64,000 nucleotides of DNA from Moritella marina ATCC 15381 (lineage in GTDB: Bacteria; Pseudomonadota; Gammaproteobacteria; Enterobacterales; Moritellaceae). Position 1 is the first letter of the stretch. Every line of letters begins with the position of its first letter. Of this stretch, positions 31,309-48,164 are shown in pieces. The stretch spans positions 3,645,370-3,709,369 of the forward strand of contig NZ_CP044399.1 in NCBI RefSeq assembly GCF_008931805.1, written 5' to 3'. The translations under genes were made by a program, and so were the position numbers. A model generated the notes under the pieces. That model saw nothing but the letters and a program-made list of their open reading frames with translations. It did no database searches and was not told the DNA's origin.

Positions 31309-32430
31309 TTATTTCAATGCAGTTAACGCCCTATCCCAATCTTTCCACACAACTTCTAGTCCCATTGTTTTGACTAAATCAGCCATTTCTTCAGGTGATC
31401 TGTCATCATCAATTTCAAACTGTTCTAACGCTTTATCTGTATCATCAGAATAACCACCTGGTTGGGTTTTAGACCCCGCGCTAATCGTCGTAATACCCAA
31501 CGGAATAACATTGTCACGAAAGTGCTCAGACTCTCGGGTTGATAACGACAGTTCCACATCAGGATTAAATAACCGATAGGCACAAATAAGCTGCACTAGC
31601 TGGCGATCATTCATAATCGATTTAGGCTGAAACGCACCTTCACACGGTCTTAAACGTGGAAAAGAAATTGAATACTTAGTTTGCCAATACCGTTTCTGCA
31701 AATAATCTAAATGCGCGGCAACGTGAAAACAATCAGTGCGCCATTCATCCAAACCAATTAATGCGCCCAGCCCCATTTTATGAATACCCGCTTTACCTAA
31801 ACGATCAGGCGTATCTATCCGATATTTAAAATCAGACTTCTTGCCCTTAATATGATGCTCAGCATAAGTACGGGGATTATAAGTTTCTTGATAGACCAGT
31901 ACCGAATCAAGACCGAGTTGTTTTAACTCTGCATAATCGGCTTGCTCTAACGGTTGTACTTCCAACGATAGATGCGAGAATTGTGATTTCAATTCGTTAA
32001 ATACTTGGCGAAAATACGGCATACCCACCTTACGTTCTGATTCACCAGCCACTAATAACAAGTGATCAAAACCCATCTTCTTAATCGCTTTCGCTTCACT
32101 GTTTAACTGTGTCATGTCCAGTGTGGTTCGACGGATCTTGTTATGCATCGAAAAACCACAATAAGTACAAATATTAGAGCACATATTAGAAAGATACAGC
32201 GGCACATAAAATTGAATCGTATTACCAAAACGTTGTCGTGTTAGCTCAACACTGCGCTGCGCCATTTGTTCTAAAAATGGTTCTGCAGCAGGTGAAATCA
32301 AGGCTTGAAAATCATTCAAATCAAGCCGTGATTTAGCTAACGCACGTTCAACATCAGCCGCCGTTTTAGCATAAATAGATAAGCGAATATCATCCCAATC
32401 TAATTGCTGTAATTGCTCATAAAAGCTCAT
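31309..32430 (-). CDS. thiH: 2-iminoacetate synthase ThiH
   Basis: This 373-residue radical SAM enzyme cleaves tyrosine to dehydroglycine and p-cresol for thiazole synthesis. The [4Fe-4S] motif CSNICTYCGFS is clear, and the C-terminal half matches the BATS-type extension of ThiH. AAGGGTGAGAT precedes the ATG. It is the last gene of thiCEFSGH, 23 bases after thiG. Confidence 0.96.
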   Translation of the reverse strand: MSFYEQLQQLDWDDIRLSIYAKTAADVERALAKSRLDLNDFQALISPAAEPFLEQMAQRSVELTRQRFGNTIQFYVPLYLSNMCSNICTYCGFSMHNKIRRTTLDMTQLNSEAKAIKKMGFDHLLLVAGESERKVGMPYFRQVFNELKSQFSHLSLEVQPLEQADYAELKQLGLDSVLVYQETYNPRTYAEHHIKGKKSDFKYRIDTPDRLGKAGIHKMGLGALIGLDEWRTDCFHVAAHLDYLQKRYWQTKYSISFPRLRPCEGAFQPKSIMNDRQLVQLICAYRLFNPDVELSLSTRESEHFRDNVIPLGITTISAGSKTQPGGYSDDTDKALEQFEIDDDRSPEEMADLVKTMGLEVVWKDWDRALTALK

Positions 32431-32453
32431 ATCTCACCCTTAAATTGACGTAA

Positions 32454-33263
32454 TTATAGATCTAAAAATGCAGTCAACGGACTCGATGCAACAGCAGTTC
32501 TCGCCTGAGTACCTAAGCCAGCTAAATACGCTTGGCGACCAGCTTGTACCGCTAAGGCAAACGCTTTGCTCATTGCAACCGGATCTTGCGCAACTGCAAT
32601 TGCCGTATTAACCAACACCGCATCCGCGCCAATTTCCATTGCTAGGGCCGCATGTGATGGCGCGCCGATACCGGCATCAACAATAACTGGCACCCTCGAT
32701 TGCTCGATAATAATTTCCAAAAATTCAGCAGTGCGGATACCTTTGTTTGAACCAATTGGGGCGCCTAACGGCATCACAGCTGCGGTACCCACTTCCTCTA
32801 AACGTTTACACAATACCGGGTCGGCATGAATATAAGGCAACACATGAAATCCATCACGAGCAAGTTGCTCTGTGGCGATTAAGGTTTCAATCGGATCTGG
32901 TAGCAAATATTTCGGGTCAGGATGAATTTCTAATTTAACCCAATTGGTTTGTAATGCCTCACGCGCAAGGTGCGCTGCATATACCGCTTCTTTTGCATTA
33001 CGCGCGCCCGATGTATTAGGTAATAGATTCATGCCTGCAGCAATAAGCGGTTTCAAAATATCATCATCTTGATTGGCTAAATCAATACGCTTTAATGCCA
33101 TTGTCACCAGCTTAGATTGCGATGCGATTAATGCTTCTGCCATTATTTTTTGATCGCTGAATTTACCTGTACCAGTGAATAAGCGTGATGAGAATATTTT
33201 ATCAGCAATGACAAGTTCATCGCTTGGTAATGATAATGCTGAGTTTAAAGGTAATAATGACAT
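32454..33263 (-). CDS. thiG: Thiazole synthase ThiG
   Basis: This 269-residue protein matches ThiG, the TIM-barrel enzyme that makes the thiazole phosphate moiety from deoxyxylulose 5-phosphate, ThiS-thiocarboxylate and dehydroglycine. The region MALKRIDL holds the Schiff-base Lys segment, and [11 protein letters not shown] and [20 protein letters not shown] are conserved. Its ATG directly abuts the thiS stop codon, and the thiS Gly-Gly codons provide its ribosome-binding site. Confidence 0.96.
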   Translation of the reverse strand: MSLLPLNSALSLPSDELVIADKIFSSRLFTGTGKFSDQKIMAEALIASQSKLVTMALKRIDLANQDDDILKPLIAAGMNLLPNTSGARNAKEAVYAAHLAREALQTNWVKLEIHPDPKYLLPDPIETLIATEQLARDGFHVLPYIHADPVLCKRLEEVGTAAVMPLGAPIGSNKGIRTAEFLEIIIEQSRVPVIVDAGIGAPSHAALAMEIGADAVLVNTAIAVAQDPVAMSKAFALAVQAGRQAYLAGLGTQARTAVASSPLTAFLDL

Positions 33264-33461
33264 TTAGCCTCCTGCGATAGCTTGGAATAAAGTAACTTGA
33301 TCATTTTCTGACAGCTGAAAGTCACCCCACTTTTGACGCGTAATAATGGCCTGGTTGACCGCGACTGCGATGCCTTTTTCAGGTTGTTCGAGTACGATGA
33401 GCAAAGACGAGATTGTCGTCACAACGACGCTCTTAATTTCATCATTAATGATTAATTTCAT
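33264..33461 (-). CDS. thiS: Sulfur carrier protein ThiS
   Basis: This 65-residue ubiquitin-fold protein ends in Gly-Gly (LFQAIAGG), the residue pair that ThiF adenylates and that then carries sulfur as a thiocarboxylate. Its size is normal for the family. It lies between thiF (90-base gap) and thiG (0-base gap). Confidence 0.95.
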   Translation of the reverse strand: MKLIINDEIKSVVVTTISSLLIVLEQPEKGIAVAVNQAIITRQKWGDFQLSENDQVTLFQAIAGG

Positions 33462-33551
33462 TTTCAGTTCCTATTTGTCACATCGTAATGTCCGATATGA
33501 CATGATTTAATTAACTGCTTAATCTGCGGCTATATTTATGTTTTTTTATAT

Positions 33552-34322
33552 TCAGTGAGTACCACACACAGTACAGTCAGGATCTTTCGCTACCGATAAA
33601 TTCTGCCACTGCAATGTCTTGCCATCAAAACGCATCAAACGATTGAGCGAAGACACTGGCATACCAATTAAATGCTTTATCGCTTCTAACGCCTGTAGTG
33701 AACCAACAATACCCACAAGCGGGCCAATCACGCCTGAAGTGCTGCAGTTATTTACTTCTGCTGTATCATTAAAAGGATATAGGCAGTGGTAGCATGCTGA
33801 ATCAACATCTTGTGCGTTAAACGAGATCAACTGCCCTTCCATGCGAATACCAGCACCGACAATTAACGGTAGTTTCTGGAGTACACAGATTTTATTTATC
33901 GCCTGTCTAGTCGGCATGTTGTCACTACAATCAATCACTAAATCAACAGCCGCTAGCATCTCAGCCAGTTGATTATTAGCACTATCATGTGTCAGCCTCG
34001 CAGTGAGAGCAGTCACATTAATATGTGGATTAAGCTGGGCTAAAGATGCCTTAGCCGCACTCACTTTGGTTTGCTTTAATTGCTGCTGCGTGAAAATAAT
34101 TTGTCGTTGTAGATTCGTTAATTCAACATGATCGTCATCAACTAACACTAAACTCCCCACACCCGCTGCAGCTAAATACAAGGCGACTGGCGCACCAAGA
34201 CCGCCAACACCAACAATCAGAACCTTGCTATGACGCAGGGCTAACTGCCCTTTTTCACCTACATCTTCAAGCAGTAAGTGCGCGCTATAACGCATATATT
34301 CTTGATCACTTAATCCTGTCAT
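33552..34322 (-). CDS. thiF: ThiS adenylyltransferase ThiF
   Basis: This 256-residue E1-like enzyme activates the ThiS C-terminus with ATP. The nucleotide-binding motif GVGGLGAPVALYLAAAG is at about 37-53, followed by VDDDHVELTNLQRQ. The zinc-binding Cys pairs are CYHC and CTVC near the C-terminus. The catalytic-type Cys is in NNCSTSGVIGP. It sits 12 bases after thiE, as in the E. coli operon. Confidence 0.94.
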   Translation of the reverse strand: MTGLSDQEYMRYSAHLLLEDVGEKGQLALRHSKVLIVGVGGLGAPVALYLAAAGVGSLVLVDDDHVELTNLQRQIIFTQQQLKQTKVSAAKASLAQLNPHINVTALTARLTHDSANNQLAEMLAAVDLVIDCSDNMPTRQAINKICVLQKLPLIVGAGIRMEGQLISFNAQDVDSACYHCLYPFNDTAEVNNCSTSGVIGPLVGIVGSLQALEAIKHLIGMPVSSLNRLMRFDGKTLQWQNLSVAKDPDCTVCGTH

Positions 34323-34334
34323 ATAAATACTGCC

Positions 34335-35813
34335 CTATTCATCATTTACACAGGCTAAACTGGACTGCGGTTCAACAATAGCCAATAACTCAGCAATGGC
34401 TTGCTGGTAATCTGTCGCACGCGTGATTGCTGTTACCACGGCAACACTACCAACCCCCGTAGCGGCAACTTGCGGTGCGCGAGCAAGGCTAATACCGCCA
34501 ATAGCGACTAACGGATAGTCTTGCATTAAATCGGCATAACGCTGTAAACGCTGTAATCCCTGTGGTTTTGATGGCATATCTTTTGTCACCGTCGGATAGA
34601 TATGACCAAGGGCGATATAGCTGGGCTTAATTTGATGAGCACGTAATATTTCATAATAACCGTGCGTACTCAGACCTAGTTTTAAGCCTGCCTGTTTGAT
34701 TGCGACAAAATCAGCGATTAGCATATCTTCTTGGCCAAGATGAACACCGTAAGCACCGTGTTCAATCGCTAATTGCCAGTAATCATTGATGAATAGACGG
34801 GCTTGATATTGACGACCTAAAGCCACTGCTGCTTGCACATCTTCAACAACTTCCGCAGGTGTCTTATCCTTGATACGCAATTGCAGGGTCTTAACCCCTT
34901 GCTGTAATACTTTCTCTAACCATTCCACCGTATCCACCACCGGATACAGCCCAAGGCGATTGGTATCACAAGGGGCAAAATCATACGCTAATTGCATTTG
35001 CTGCACTAAGCCAAGCTGATCGCCTAATACTGTATTGGGTAATACTACCTGTGGAAAATCATTGCGATTATTTGGCCAAGTTTCAGCGCTTTGGTTCAAG
35101 TAGGCTCTCGCCACCACAAGTGCGTCATCAATAGGATAATCTTGAGCAATCACCGTTGCCAATGCCGAAGAAAAAACACCACTGTTTTCATCTCTTGCTG
35201 ATGGCCTTGATAGCACACTCGGTGACGATAATAATATTTCACGCTGTGCATCAATATAAACATCGAGAGCGATAGATTGCTGCTTATTATCGTGATGATA
35301 CTTAACAGTCATTGCTTTCGCACATACACCTTTTACACCGAAACTCAGCAATGTATTGATCGCTTGTGTCGTTTCAGTAAATAACCTAATTGAGTCAGCA
35401 GAGCCTTGCTCTTGCGGTAAGATCAATACGTCTACGCAGGGTAATAAACATATTTTAATCGCGTCGACTAGCATTGAGCCTGTCGATTCGGTCATCGCCA
35501 TATCAGCTAATGAAAGCGATAACGGCTCATAGATAACACTGATTTCAGGATATTGCTTCTTATAACGCTTTAAAAAATCGGCTAATATTTCCACATGTGT
35601 GATTGTCTCGATCACCCCTATTTTAATGGTTGATGCTACAGGTGCAGCAATCAATACCGCTAATTCTGCAGAAAAGTCAGCATCAGATAAGCGTTTCGTA
35701 GAAACATGGTAACCACACCCACCCAACGCATTAATCGTATTAAGATCGGCGAGGTTCGTCTCATTATCGCGAGCAGCAAAACTCGCGATAGTCCAAATAA
35801 TGGCTTCAGTCAT
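34335..35813 (-). CDS. thiE: ThiD-like (degenerate)/ThiE fusion, thiamine-phosphate synthase
   Basis: This 492-residue protein is more than twice the usual ThiE length of about 210. Residues about 290-480 are ThiE with the key motifs [36 protein letters not shown] and VAIGGIS. They join pyrimidine pyrophosphate to thiazole phosphate. Residues 1-265 align with HMP-P kinase ThiD ([19 protein letters not shown] and KIGVIET), but the catalytic GTGC loop reads NSGVFSSAL and the N-terminal GSDPSGGAG motif is gone. Kinase activity of that half is therefore doubtful, and a separate ThiD is expected elsewhere. Confidence 0.9.
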   Translation of the reverse strand: MTEAIIWTIASFAARDNETNLADLNTINALGGCGYHVSTKRLSDADFSAELAVLIAAPVASTIKIGVIETITHVEILADFLKRYKKQYPEISVIYEPLSLSLADMAMTESTGSMLVDAIKICLLPCVDVLILPQEQGSADSIRLFTETTQAINTLLSFGVKGVCAKAMTVKYHHDNKQQSIALDVYIDAQREILLSSPSVLSRPSARDENSGVFSSALATVIAQDYPIDDALVVARAYLNQSAETWPNNRNDFPQVVLPNTVLGDQLGLVQQMQLAYDFAPCDTNRLGLYPVVDTVEWLEKVLQQGVKTLQLRIKDKTPAEVVEDVQAAVALGRQYQARLFINDYWQLAIEHGAYGVHLGQEDMLIADFVAIKQAGLKLGLSTHGYYEILRAHQIKPSYIALGHIYPTVTKDMPSKPQGLQRLQRYADLMQDYPLVAIGGISLARAPQVAATGVGSVAVVTAITRATDYQQAIAELLAIVEPQSSLACVNDE

Positions 35814-35820
35814 TAAATAA

Positions 35821-37893
<2,073 letters not shown>

Positions 37894-37988
37894 TTAGATT
37901 AAGTCCAATACTGAGGTAAATAAGATGCTAGTTGTTACAGATCCCCCGTACAAACTGACAATATTATTAACGCTATAGTATTAATCAC

Positions 37989-38075
37989 TCTTGTTTCCTT
38001 ACGCAGGTATTAGCCTGATCAGGTTCCACGGATCCCATATTTAAATGGTCTCAGCCCTAAAGCACTCCGACAAGA
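37989..38075 (-). promoter_or_regulatory. TPP riboswitch (THI box) controlling thiCEFSGH
   Basis: The minus strand contains the aptamer signatures GGGCTGAGA and CCGTGGAACCTGATCAGG, followed by TAATACCTGCGTAAGGAA. TCTTGT and ACAAGA at the two ends (38070-38075 and 37989-37994) form the closing P1 stem. Thiamine pyrophosphate binding would reduce expression. About 160 bases separate the aptamer from thiC. I did not resolve whether control is by termination or by ribosome-site occlusion. Confidence 0.95.
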
Positions 38076-38081
38076 AGCACG

Positions 38082-38111
38082 AGTATAGACTGGTATAGCG
38101 TAAAAAAACAA
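38082..38111 (-). promoter_or_regulatory. Probable promoter of the thi operon
   Basis: The -35 box TTGTTT (38106-38111) and -10 box TATACT (38082-38087) are separated by 18 bp. The predicted start falls at the first bases of the riboswitch P1 stem. It lies immediately beyond the rpoC terminator. Confidence 0.6.
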
Positions 38112-38112
38112 G

Positions 38113-38143
38113 CAAAAAAAAGGCGCCCTATAAAGGGCGCCTT
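38113..38143 (-). terminator. Terminator of the rpoBC operon
   Basis: AAGGCGCCCT and AGGGCGCCTT form a 10-bp GC-rich stem with a 4-base loop. On the minus strand an uninterrupted T-run follows. It lies about 80 bases after the rpoC stop codon. Confidence 0.93.
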
Positions 38144-38224
38144 CACTATTTAATAATAGTAAGCAAATGAATCAGTGGGTCTGTCATCACTTGCCTACAA
38201 CTTTAATTGCATTCAGCAAATCAA

Positions 38225-42520
<4,296 letters not shown>

Positions 42521-42539
42521 TGGGAGTGAAAACTAAGCA

Positions 42540-42566
42540 GCCTCAACTCACAGAATGAGTCGAGGC
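42540..42566 (-). other. Hairpin in the rpoB-rpoC intercistronic gap
   Basis: GCCTCAACTCA (42540-42550) and TGAGTCGAGGC (42556-42566) form an 11-bp stem with one mismatch and a 5-base loop. There is no T-run on the minus strand, so it is more likely an mRNA processing or stability element than a terminator. Confidence 0.55.
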
Positions 42567-42605
42567 GCAGTGCTAATCAAAAATCAGAATTAACTCTAAT
42601 TAGAG

Positions 42606-45600
42606 TTATTTCTTGTTTTTGTTTTCATCTAGTTCGATGTTGATACCCAATGAGCGGATCTCTTTCAACAATACATTGAATGATTCAGGCATACCTGGGT
42701 CCATACGATGATCGCCGTCTACGATGTTTTTATACATCTTAGTACGACCGTTCACGTCATCAGACTTAACAGTTAGCATCTCTTGAAGAGTATATGCTGC
42801 ACCGTATGCTTCCAGAGCCCATACTTCCATCTCACCGAAACGCTGACCACCGAACTGAGCTTTACCACCCAGCGGCTGCTGAGTAACTAGGCTGTAAGAA
42901 CCGGTAGAACGCGCATGCATCTTGTCATCAACCAAGTGATTCAGTTTCAGCATGTACATGTAACCAACAGTTACAGGACGTTCGAATGTATCACCAGTAC
43001 GACCATCGAATAACTCTAATTGACCTGATGCAGGAAGATCAGCCAATACAAGCATTTCTTTGATTTCAGCTTCAGCTGCACCATCAAACGCAGGTGTTGC
43101 CATAGGCAGACCTTTACGTAAGTTTTGTGCAAGAACACGAACTTGATCATCAGAGTATGTTGATAAATCAACTTTCTGATGCGAGTTGCCGATATCGTAA
43201 GCTTTTTGAATAAACTCACGGATCTTAGCAAGCTCTTGCTGTTCTTTGATCATGTCATCGATTTTATTACCGATACCACGAGCAGCAAGACCCAAGTGAA
43301 CTTCAAGTACCTGACCGATGTTCATACGCGATGGTACACCCAGCGGATTCAGTACGATATCTACTGGCTCACCAAACTTATCGTGCGGCATGTCTTCAAT
43401 AGGAACGATTGTTGAAATCACACCTTTGTTACCATGACGACCGGCCATTTTATCACCCGGTTGGATACGACGTTTAACAGCTAGATATACTTTAACAATC
43501 TTAAGTACACCTGGTGCTAAGTCATCACCTTGAGTGATTTTACGGCGTTTGATATCAAACTTAGAATCAAATTCAGCGCGTAGCTCATCATGTTGCTTAG
43601 CTAGGCCTTCTAATTGAGTCTGTTGTTCTTCGTCAGCAAGAACAATCTCTAACCATTGCGTGCGAGAAACAGCATTAAGTTGCTCTTCCGTTTTGCCAGC
43701 AGCAAGTAATAGAGATTTAACGCGACCGAATAAGCTTTCTTCGAAGATAGATAACTCTTCAGTTAAGTCTTTTTTCGCTTCACGCAGTTGCATCTGCTCG
43801 ATGTCTTGTGCACGTTTATCTTTATCTACGCCATCACGGGTAAATACTTGCACGTCAATTACAGTACCGTAAACAGAGTTAGGTACACGTAATGAACTGT
43901 CTTTCACATCAGATGCTTTTTCACCGAAGATAGCTCGTAGAAGCTTTTCTTCAGGCGTTAATTGTGTTTCACCTTTAGGGGTTACTTTACCTACCAGGAT
44001 ATCACCCGGCTTAACTTCAGCACCAACGTAAACGATACCAGACTCATCTAGTTTAGATAATGCACTTTCACCCACGTTAGGGATGTCTGCAGTGATCTCT
44101 TCACTACCAAGTTTAGTATCACGCGCAATCGATGACAATTCTTGAATGTGGATAGTCGTTAGACGATCTTCTTTTACAACGCGTTCTGATACAAGGATTG
44201 AATCCTCGAAGTTGTAACCATTCCAAGGCATGAATGCAATACGCATGTTTTGACCAAGCGCTAATTCACCTAGATCCGTTGAAGGACCATCAGCAAGCAC
44301 ATCGCCTTTAACCACTGCTTCACCAGTTAATACTGTTGGGCGTTGGTTAATACATGTGTTTTGATTCGAACGTGTGTACTTAGTTAGCGTGTAGATATCA
44401 ATACCCGCTTCACCTGGTACTAGTTCATCTTCGTTAACTTTAACGATGATACGACTTGCATCAGCATAGTCGATTGAACCGCCACGTAGCGCAACTACTG
44501 TTACACCAGAATCGATTGCTACCGCGCGTTCAATACCAGTACCTACTAATGGCTTATCAGCATTTAGTGTTGGTACTGCTTGACGTTGCATATTCGCACC
44601 CATCAATGCACGGTTAGCATCATCGTGTTCTAGGAACGGAATTAGCGATGCAGCCACAGAAATAATCTGTTGTGGTGATACGTCCATATATTGAATGTTA
44701 TCTGCAGACATAAAGGTAGTTTCACCTTTATGACGACATGGGATAAATTCGTCTTGAAGTACACCGTTTGTATCTACTGTCGCGTTAGCCTGTGCTACTG
44801 CATACAGACCTTCTTCGATAGCAGAAAGGTATTGAACATCATTAGTAACTTGACCGTTGATTACTTTACGGAATGGCGTTTCTAAGAAACCATAATCGTT
44901 AGTACGGGCAAATACAGCTAGTGAGTTAATTAGACCAATGTTTGGCCCCTCTGGAGTCTCAATCGGACATAAACGACCGTAGTGAGTTGGATGTACGTCA
45001 CGTACCTCAAAGCCAGCACGTTCACGTGTTAGACCACCAGGACCTAAAGCAGAAATACGACGTTTGTGCGTCACTTCTGACAATGGGTTATTTTGATCCA
45101 TAAACTGAGACAGTTGTGATGAACCAAAGAACTCTTTAATCGCAGCTGAAATTGGCTTAGCATTGATTAAATCTTGTGGCATTACTGCATCAAGATCACC
45201 AAGACTTAGGCGCTCACGAACAGCACGTTCTACACGAACTAAACCAACACGGAATTGGTTTTCTGCCATTTCGCCAACTGAACGAATACGACGGTTGCCA
45301 AGGTGATCGATATCATCAACTTCGCCTTTACCGTTACGGATATCAATCAAAGTTTTCATCACTTCAACGATATCTGATTTGTCCAGGATGCCTGCACCAG
45401 TATCTTCTTCACGGCCAATACGGCGGTTGAACTTCATACGACCTACAGTAGATAGATCATAGCGTTCGTCTGCGAAGAAAAGATTTTGGAATAGACCTTC
45501 TGCCGCTTCACGCGTTGGTGGTTCACCAGGACGCATCATGCGGTAGATTTCAACTAACGCTTCAAGTTTGTTAGTAGTCGAGTCAACACGGATAGTGTCA

Positions 45601-46643
45601 GACATGTAACTACCTACATCAAGGTCGTTCGTATAAAGAACGTCAATTACCTTGATACCAGCTTGAGACAATTCAGCAACAGATTCTAGTGTTAGTTCAG
45701 CATTCGCTGCAACAATCACTTCGCCTGTTTCTTCATTGATATAATCTTTAGAAGCTACTTTACCAGCGATATACTCTAATGGTACTTCGATTTCTGTTAC
45801 GCCGTCTTTTTCAAATTTCTTGATATGACGAGCAGTAATACGACGGCCATTTTCAACATACGTCTCGCCATTAGCGATGATGTCAAATACAGCTGTTTCG
45901 CCACGTAGACGGTCTGGCATTAGTTCCATCATTAACTTGCCATCTTTAACTTCGAAACGTGTAGTATCAAAGAAGATTGCTAAGATTTCTTCCGTCGTGA
46001 ACTCAAGTGCACGAAGAATGATTGATGATGGTAATTTACGACGACGGTCAATACGAACGAATAAGCTATCTTTCGGATCGAATTCAAAGTCTAACCATGA
46101 ACCACGGTAAGGAATAACGCGTGCGTTATATAATACTTTACCTGATGAATGAGTTTTACCTTTGTCGTGATCGAAGAAAACACCAGGACTACGGTGTAAC
46201 TGAGATACGATAACACGTTCAGTACCATTGATAACGAAAGTACCAGTATCAGTCATTAATGGGATTTCGCCCATGTAAACTTCTTGTTCTTTGATATCTT
46301 TAATAGTGCCTGCAGGTGCATCACGATCGTATAATACAAGGCGTAATTTAACACGTAGCGGTGCAGAATAAGTAACACCACGGATTTGACATTCTTTAAC
46401 GTCAAAAACAGGCTCACCTAAACGGTACGATACATATTGAAGTTCTGAAGTTCCAGAGTAACTTTTAATAGGGAATACGCTACGGAATGCTGCTTCCAGG
46501 CCGTATTCGCCTGTGTGATCCATTTCTAAAAACTTTTTAAAAGAGCTAGTTTGAATAGCCAACATTTGCGGTTTAGCCACAACTGGTGCACTTTTACCAA
46601 AGTCTTTACGGATACGTTTTTTTTCGGTATTAGAGTAAACCAT
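42606..46643 (-). CDS. rpoB: RNA polymerase subunit beta (RpoB)
   Basis: The 1345 residues compare with 1342 in E. coli. The rifampicin-binding segment reads [20 protein letters not shown] followed by [10 protein letters not shown], with the wild-type Asp, His and Ser at the common resistance positions. The C-terminal clamp-contact region is intact. It lies downstream of rplL, separated by a 233-bp gap that holds an attenuator. Confidence 0.99.
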   Translation of the reverse strand: MVYSNTEKKRIRKDFGKSAPVVAKPQMLAIQTSSFKKFLEMDHTGEYGLEAAFRSVFPIKSYSGTSELQYVSYRLGEPVFDVKECQIRGVTYSAPLRVKLRLVLYDRDAPAGTIKDIKEQEVYMGEIPLMTDTGTFVINGTERVIVSQLHRSPGVFFDHDKGKTHSSGKVLYNARVIPYRGSWLDFEFDPKDSLFVRIDRRRKLPSSIILRALEFTTEEILAIFFDTTRFEVKDGKLMMELMPDRLRGETAVFDIIANGETYVENGRRITARHIKKFEKDGVTEIEVPLEYIAGKVASKDYINEETGEVIVAANAELTLESVAELSQAGIKVIDVLYTNDLDVGSYMSDTIRVDSTTNKLEALVEIYRMMRPGEPPTREAAEGLFQNLFFADERYDLSTVGRMKFNRRIGREEDTGAGILDKSDIVEVMKTLIDIRNGKGEVDDIDHLGNRRIRSVGEMAENQFRVGLVRVERAVRERLSLGDLDAVMPQDLINAKPISAAIKEFFGSSQLSQFMDQNNPLSEVTHKRRISALGPGGLTRERAGFEVRDVHPTHYGRLCPIETPEGPNIGLINSLAVFARTNDYGFLETPFRKVINGQVTNDVQYLSAIEEGLYAVAQANATVDTNGVLQDEFIPCRHKGETTFMSADNIQYMDVSPQQIISVAASLIPFLEHDDANRALMGANMQRQAVPTLNADKPLVGTGIERAVAIDSGVTVVALRGGSIDYADASRIIVKVNEDELVPGEAGIDIYTLTKYTRSNQNTCINQRPTVLTGEAVVKGDVLADGPSTDLGELALGQNMRIAFMPWNGYNFEDSILVSERVVKEDRLTTIHIQELSSIARDTKLGSEEITADIPNVGESALSKLDESGIVYVGAEVKPGDILVGKVTPKGETQLTPEEKLLRAIFGEKASDVKDSSLRVPNSVYGTVIDVQVFTRDGVDKDKRAQDIEQMQLREAKKDLTEELSIFEESLFGRVKSLLLAAGKTEEQLNAVSRTQWLEIVLADEEQQTQLEGLAKQHDELRAEFDSKFDIKRRKITQGDDLAPGVLKIVKVYLAVKRRIQPGDKMAGRHGNKGVISTIVPIEDMPHDKFGEPVDIVLNPLGVPSRMNIGQVLEVHLGLAARGIGNKIDDMIKEQQELAKIREFIQKAYDIGNSHQKVDLSTYSDDQVRVLAQNLRKGLPMATPAFDGAAEAEIKEMLVLADLPASGQLELFDGRTGDTFERPVTVGYMYMLKLNHLVDDKMHARSTGSYSLVTQQPLGGKAQFGGQRFGEMEVWALEAYGAAYTLQEMLTVKSDDVNGRTKMYKNIVDGDHRMDPGMPESFNVLLKEIRSLGINIELDENKNKK

Positions 46644-46808
46644 TTGGTTCCTCAGCTCGCTGATAAGTGACCCACTCTGCCCTGAAAAAGGACAGCTCTA
46701 ACAACATCATTATATGTTTTTTATACTGTCTCGACCAAATGAATTGGGCTAAACAGTGCGCAGAATTTTGGTTGAAATGATGTGAAATTTCCAAACATCC
46801 TATAGCGC

Positions 46809-46839
46809 AAAAAGGCCGGCGATTAAAAAATCGCCAGCC
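46809..46839 (-). terminator. rplL-rpoB attenuator (partial terminator)
   Basis: GGCTGGCGATT pairs with AATCGCCGGCC, with one mismatch, and is followed on the minus strand by TTTTTGCGC. It lies about 40 bases after rplL. In E. coli a partial terminator here lowers rpoBC expression relative to the ribosomal-protein genes, and the same role is inferred. Confidence 0.8.
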
Positions 46840-46876
46840 AATGCCTTATGAGGGCAATAATCTATTTAAAAATAGA

Positions 46877-47242
46877 TTATTTGATCTCAACAACGCAACC
46901 AGCTTCTTCTAGAGTAGCTTTTAGTGCTTCAGCTTCTGCTTTGTCAACGCCTTCTTTAAGAGCTACTGGTGCAGATTCAACAACACCTTTAGCTTCTTTA
47001 AGGCCTAGACCTGTAGCGCCACGAACAGCTTTAATAGCTTTAACTTTGTTTTCGCCGAAAGAAGCAAGAATTACGTCGAATTCTGTTTGCTCTTCTTCAG
47101 CAGCAGCAGCGCCGCCGCCAGCAACAACTGCAGCTGCAGCTGATACGCCGAATTTTTCTTCCATTGCTTCGATTAATTCAACAACTTCCATTACAGAAAG
47201 TTCAGCAATTGCGTCGATGATTTGGTCTTTAGTGATAGACAT
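46877..47242 (-). CDS. rplL: 50S ribosomal protein L7/L12
   Basis: This 121-residue acidic protein has an N-terminal dimerisation domain, an Ala/Gly-rich hinge ([13 protein letters not shown]) and a C-terminal factor-binding domain ([20 protein letters not shown]). It is the multicopy stalk protein that recruits translation GTPases. It follows rplJ by 47 bases. Confidence 0.98.
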   Translation of the reverse strand: MSITKDQIIDAIAELSVMEVVELIEAMEEKFGVSAAAAVVAGGGAAAAEEEQTEFDVILASFGENKVKAIKAVRGATGLGLKEAKGVVESAPVALKEGVDKAEAEALKATLEEAGCVVEIK

Positions 47243-47289
47243 GTGTCATTCCTAATATATTAAAATTTATTTTAGACAAAGCGGCTAAA

Positions 47290-47793
47290 TTAAGCAGCTT
47301 CTTGCTCTTTTTGATCGCGTAAAGCAGCCAATGTACGTACAAGTTTACCAGCTGATGCTTCTTTCATAGTCATCATTAACTGAGCAATTGCTTCATCGTA
47401 TGTTGGTAATGTTGCTAATTTATCAATGTTTTCTGCACCGATAAATTCGCCTTCAAATGCTAACGCTTTAACTTCGAAAGATTCTTCTTGTGCAGCGAAG
47501 TCTTTTAAAAGACGTGCTGCAGCACCTGGGTGCTCGTTAGAGAATGCGATCAGAGTTGGACCGGTAAATGCTTCGCTCAGGCACTGAAAATCAGTACCTT
47601 CAACAGCACGCTTCATAAGAGTGTTACGTACTACACGAATGTATACGTTGTTCTCACGAGCTAGCTTGCGAAGACCAGTCATTGCACCTACAGTAACGCC
47701 ACGTGAATCAGCAACTACTGCAGAAAGCGCAGCCTTGGCAGCTTCGTTGACTTCAGCAACAATTGCTTTTTTGTCGTCGAGACCTAATGCCAT
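47290..47793 (-). CDS. rplJ: 50S ribosomal protein L10
   Basis: This 167-residue protein is the base of the L7/L12 stalk. Conserved segments include [20 protein letters not shown] and [12 protein letters not shown]. In E. coli the L10-L7/L12 complex represses its own mRNA by binding the leader, and a matching leader is present upstream here. Confidence 0.98.
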   Translation of the reverse strand: MALGLDDKKAIVAEVNEAAKAALSAVVADSRGVTVGAMTGLRKLARENNVYIRVVRNTLMKRAVEGTDFQCLSEAFTGPTLIAFSNEHPGAAARLLKDFAAQEESFEVKALAFEGEFIGAENIDKLATLPTYDEAIAQLMMTMKEASAGKLVRTLAALRDQKEQEAA

Positions 47794-47873
47794 GGTCTAT
47801 ACTCCTGGATAAAACCGATTAAAAATCGGTATTAAAAATTTCCGAATAATACCAAGTAAACTTAGATATTAAA

Positions 47874-48025
47874 CGAACCATTACGGCTCAGATTCCAGAA
47901 GAAATAAATTCTTCAGGGGCCCTGCACCATCTACGTAGGAAAGCTCAAGTATTAATTAAAAATAGCCGATCATTATTAAGATATTCCTTACAAAGTAAGA
48001 ATACCTCCTACGGTCTTGGACGGAA
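47874..48025 (-). promoter_or_regulatory. L10 leader (autoregulatory mRNA structure)
   Basis: The minus strand carries the blocks of the enterobacterial rplJ leader in order: AGACCGTAGGAGGTATTC, CCTACGTAGATGGTG, and TTCTGGAATCTGAGCCG. The first two can pair with each other, and the middle forms the L10-binding kink-turn region. The block lies about 80 bases before rplJ and mediates feedback by L10-L7/L12 in relatives. Confidence 0.85.
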
Positions 48026-48125
48026 GTAAGTCATATCAAGTATTAAACTCAATATCCTCACTTCAACCCACATTTTGTAAATACGTTAAAGCTAATAAAT
48101 TAACCTTAACGAATTTACTAATTTT

Positions 48126-48164
48126 TAGGGAACAAATTATACTAGATAAAAGGTTCCCTGTAAA
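48126..48164 (-). promoter_or_regulatory. rplJ promoter with flanking inverted repeat
   Basis: The -35 box TTTACA (48159-48164) and consensus -10 box TATAAT (48136-48141) are separated by 17 bp. The -35 abuts the rplA stop codon. GGGAAC and GTTCCC arms flank the -10 box as an inverted repeat, which could also fold in the rplKA readthrough RNA. With the L10 leader, these account for the 371-bp rplA-rplJ gap. Confidence 0.75.

Noticed and set aside
46848..47255. A 135-codon plus-strand frame rich in Ala, Ser and Thr
   Set aside because: It is the antisense of rplL, and the Ala/Glu-rich hinge creates the long frame.
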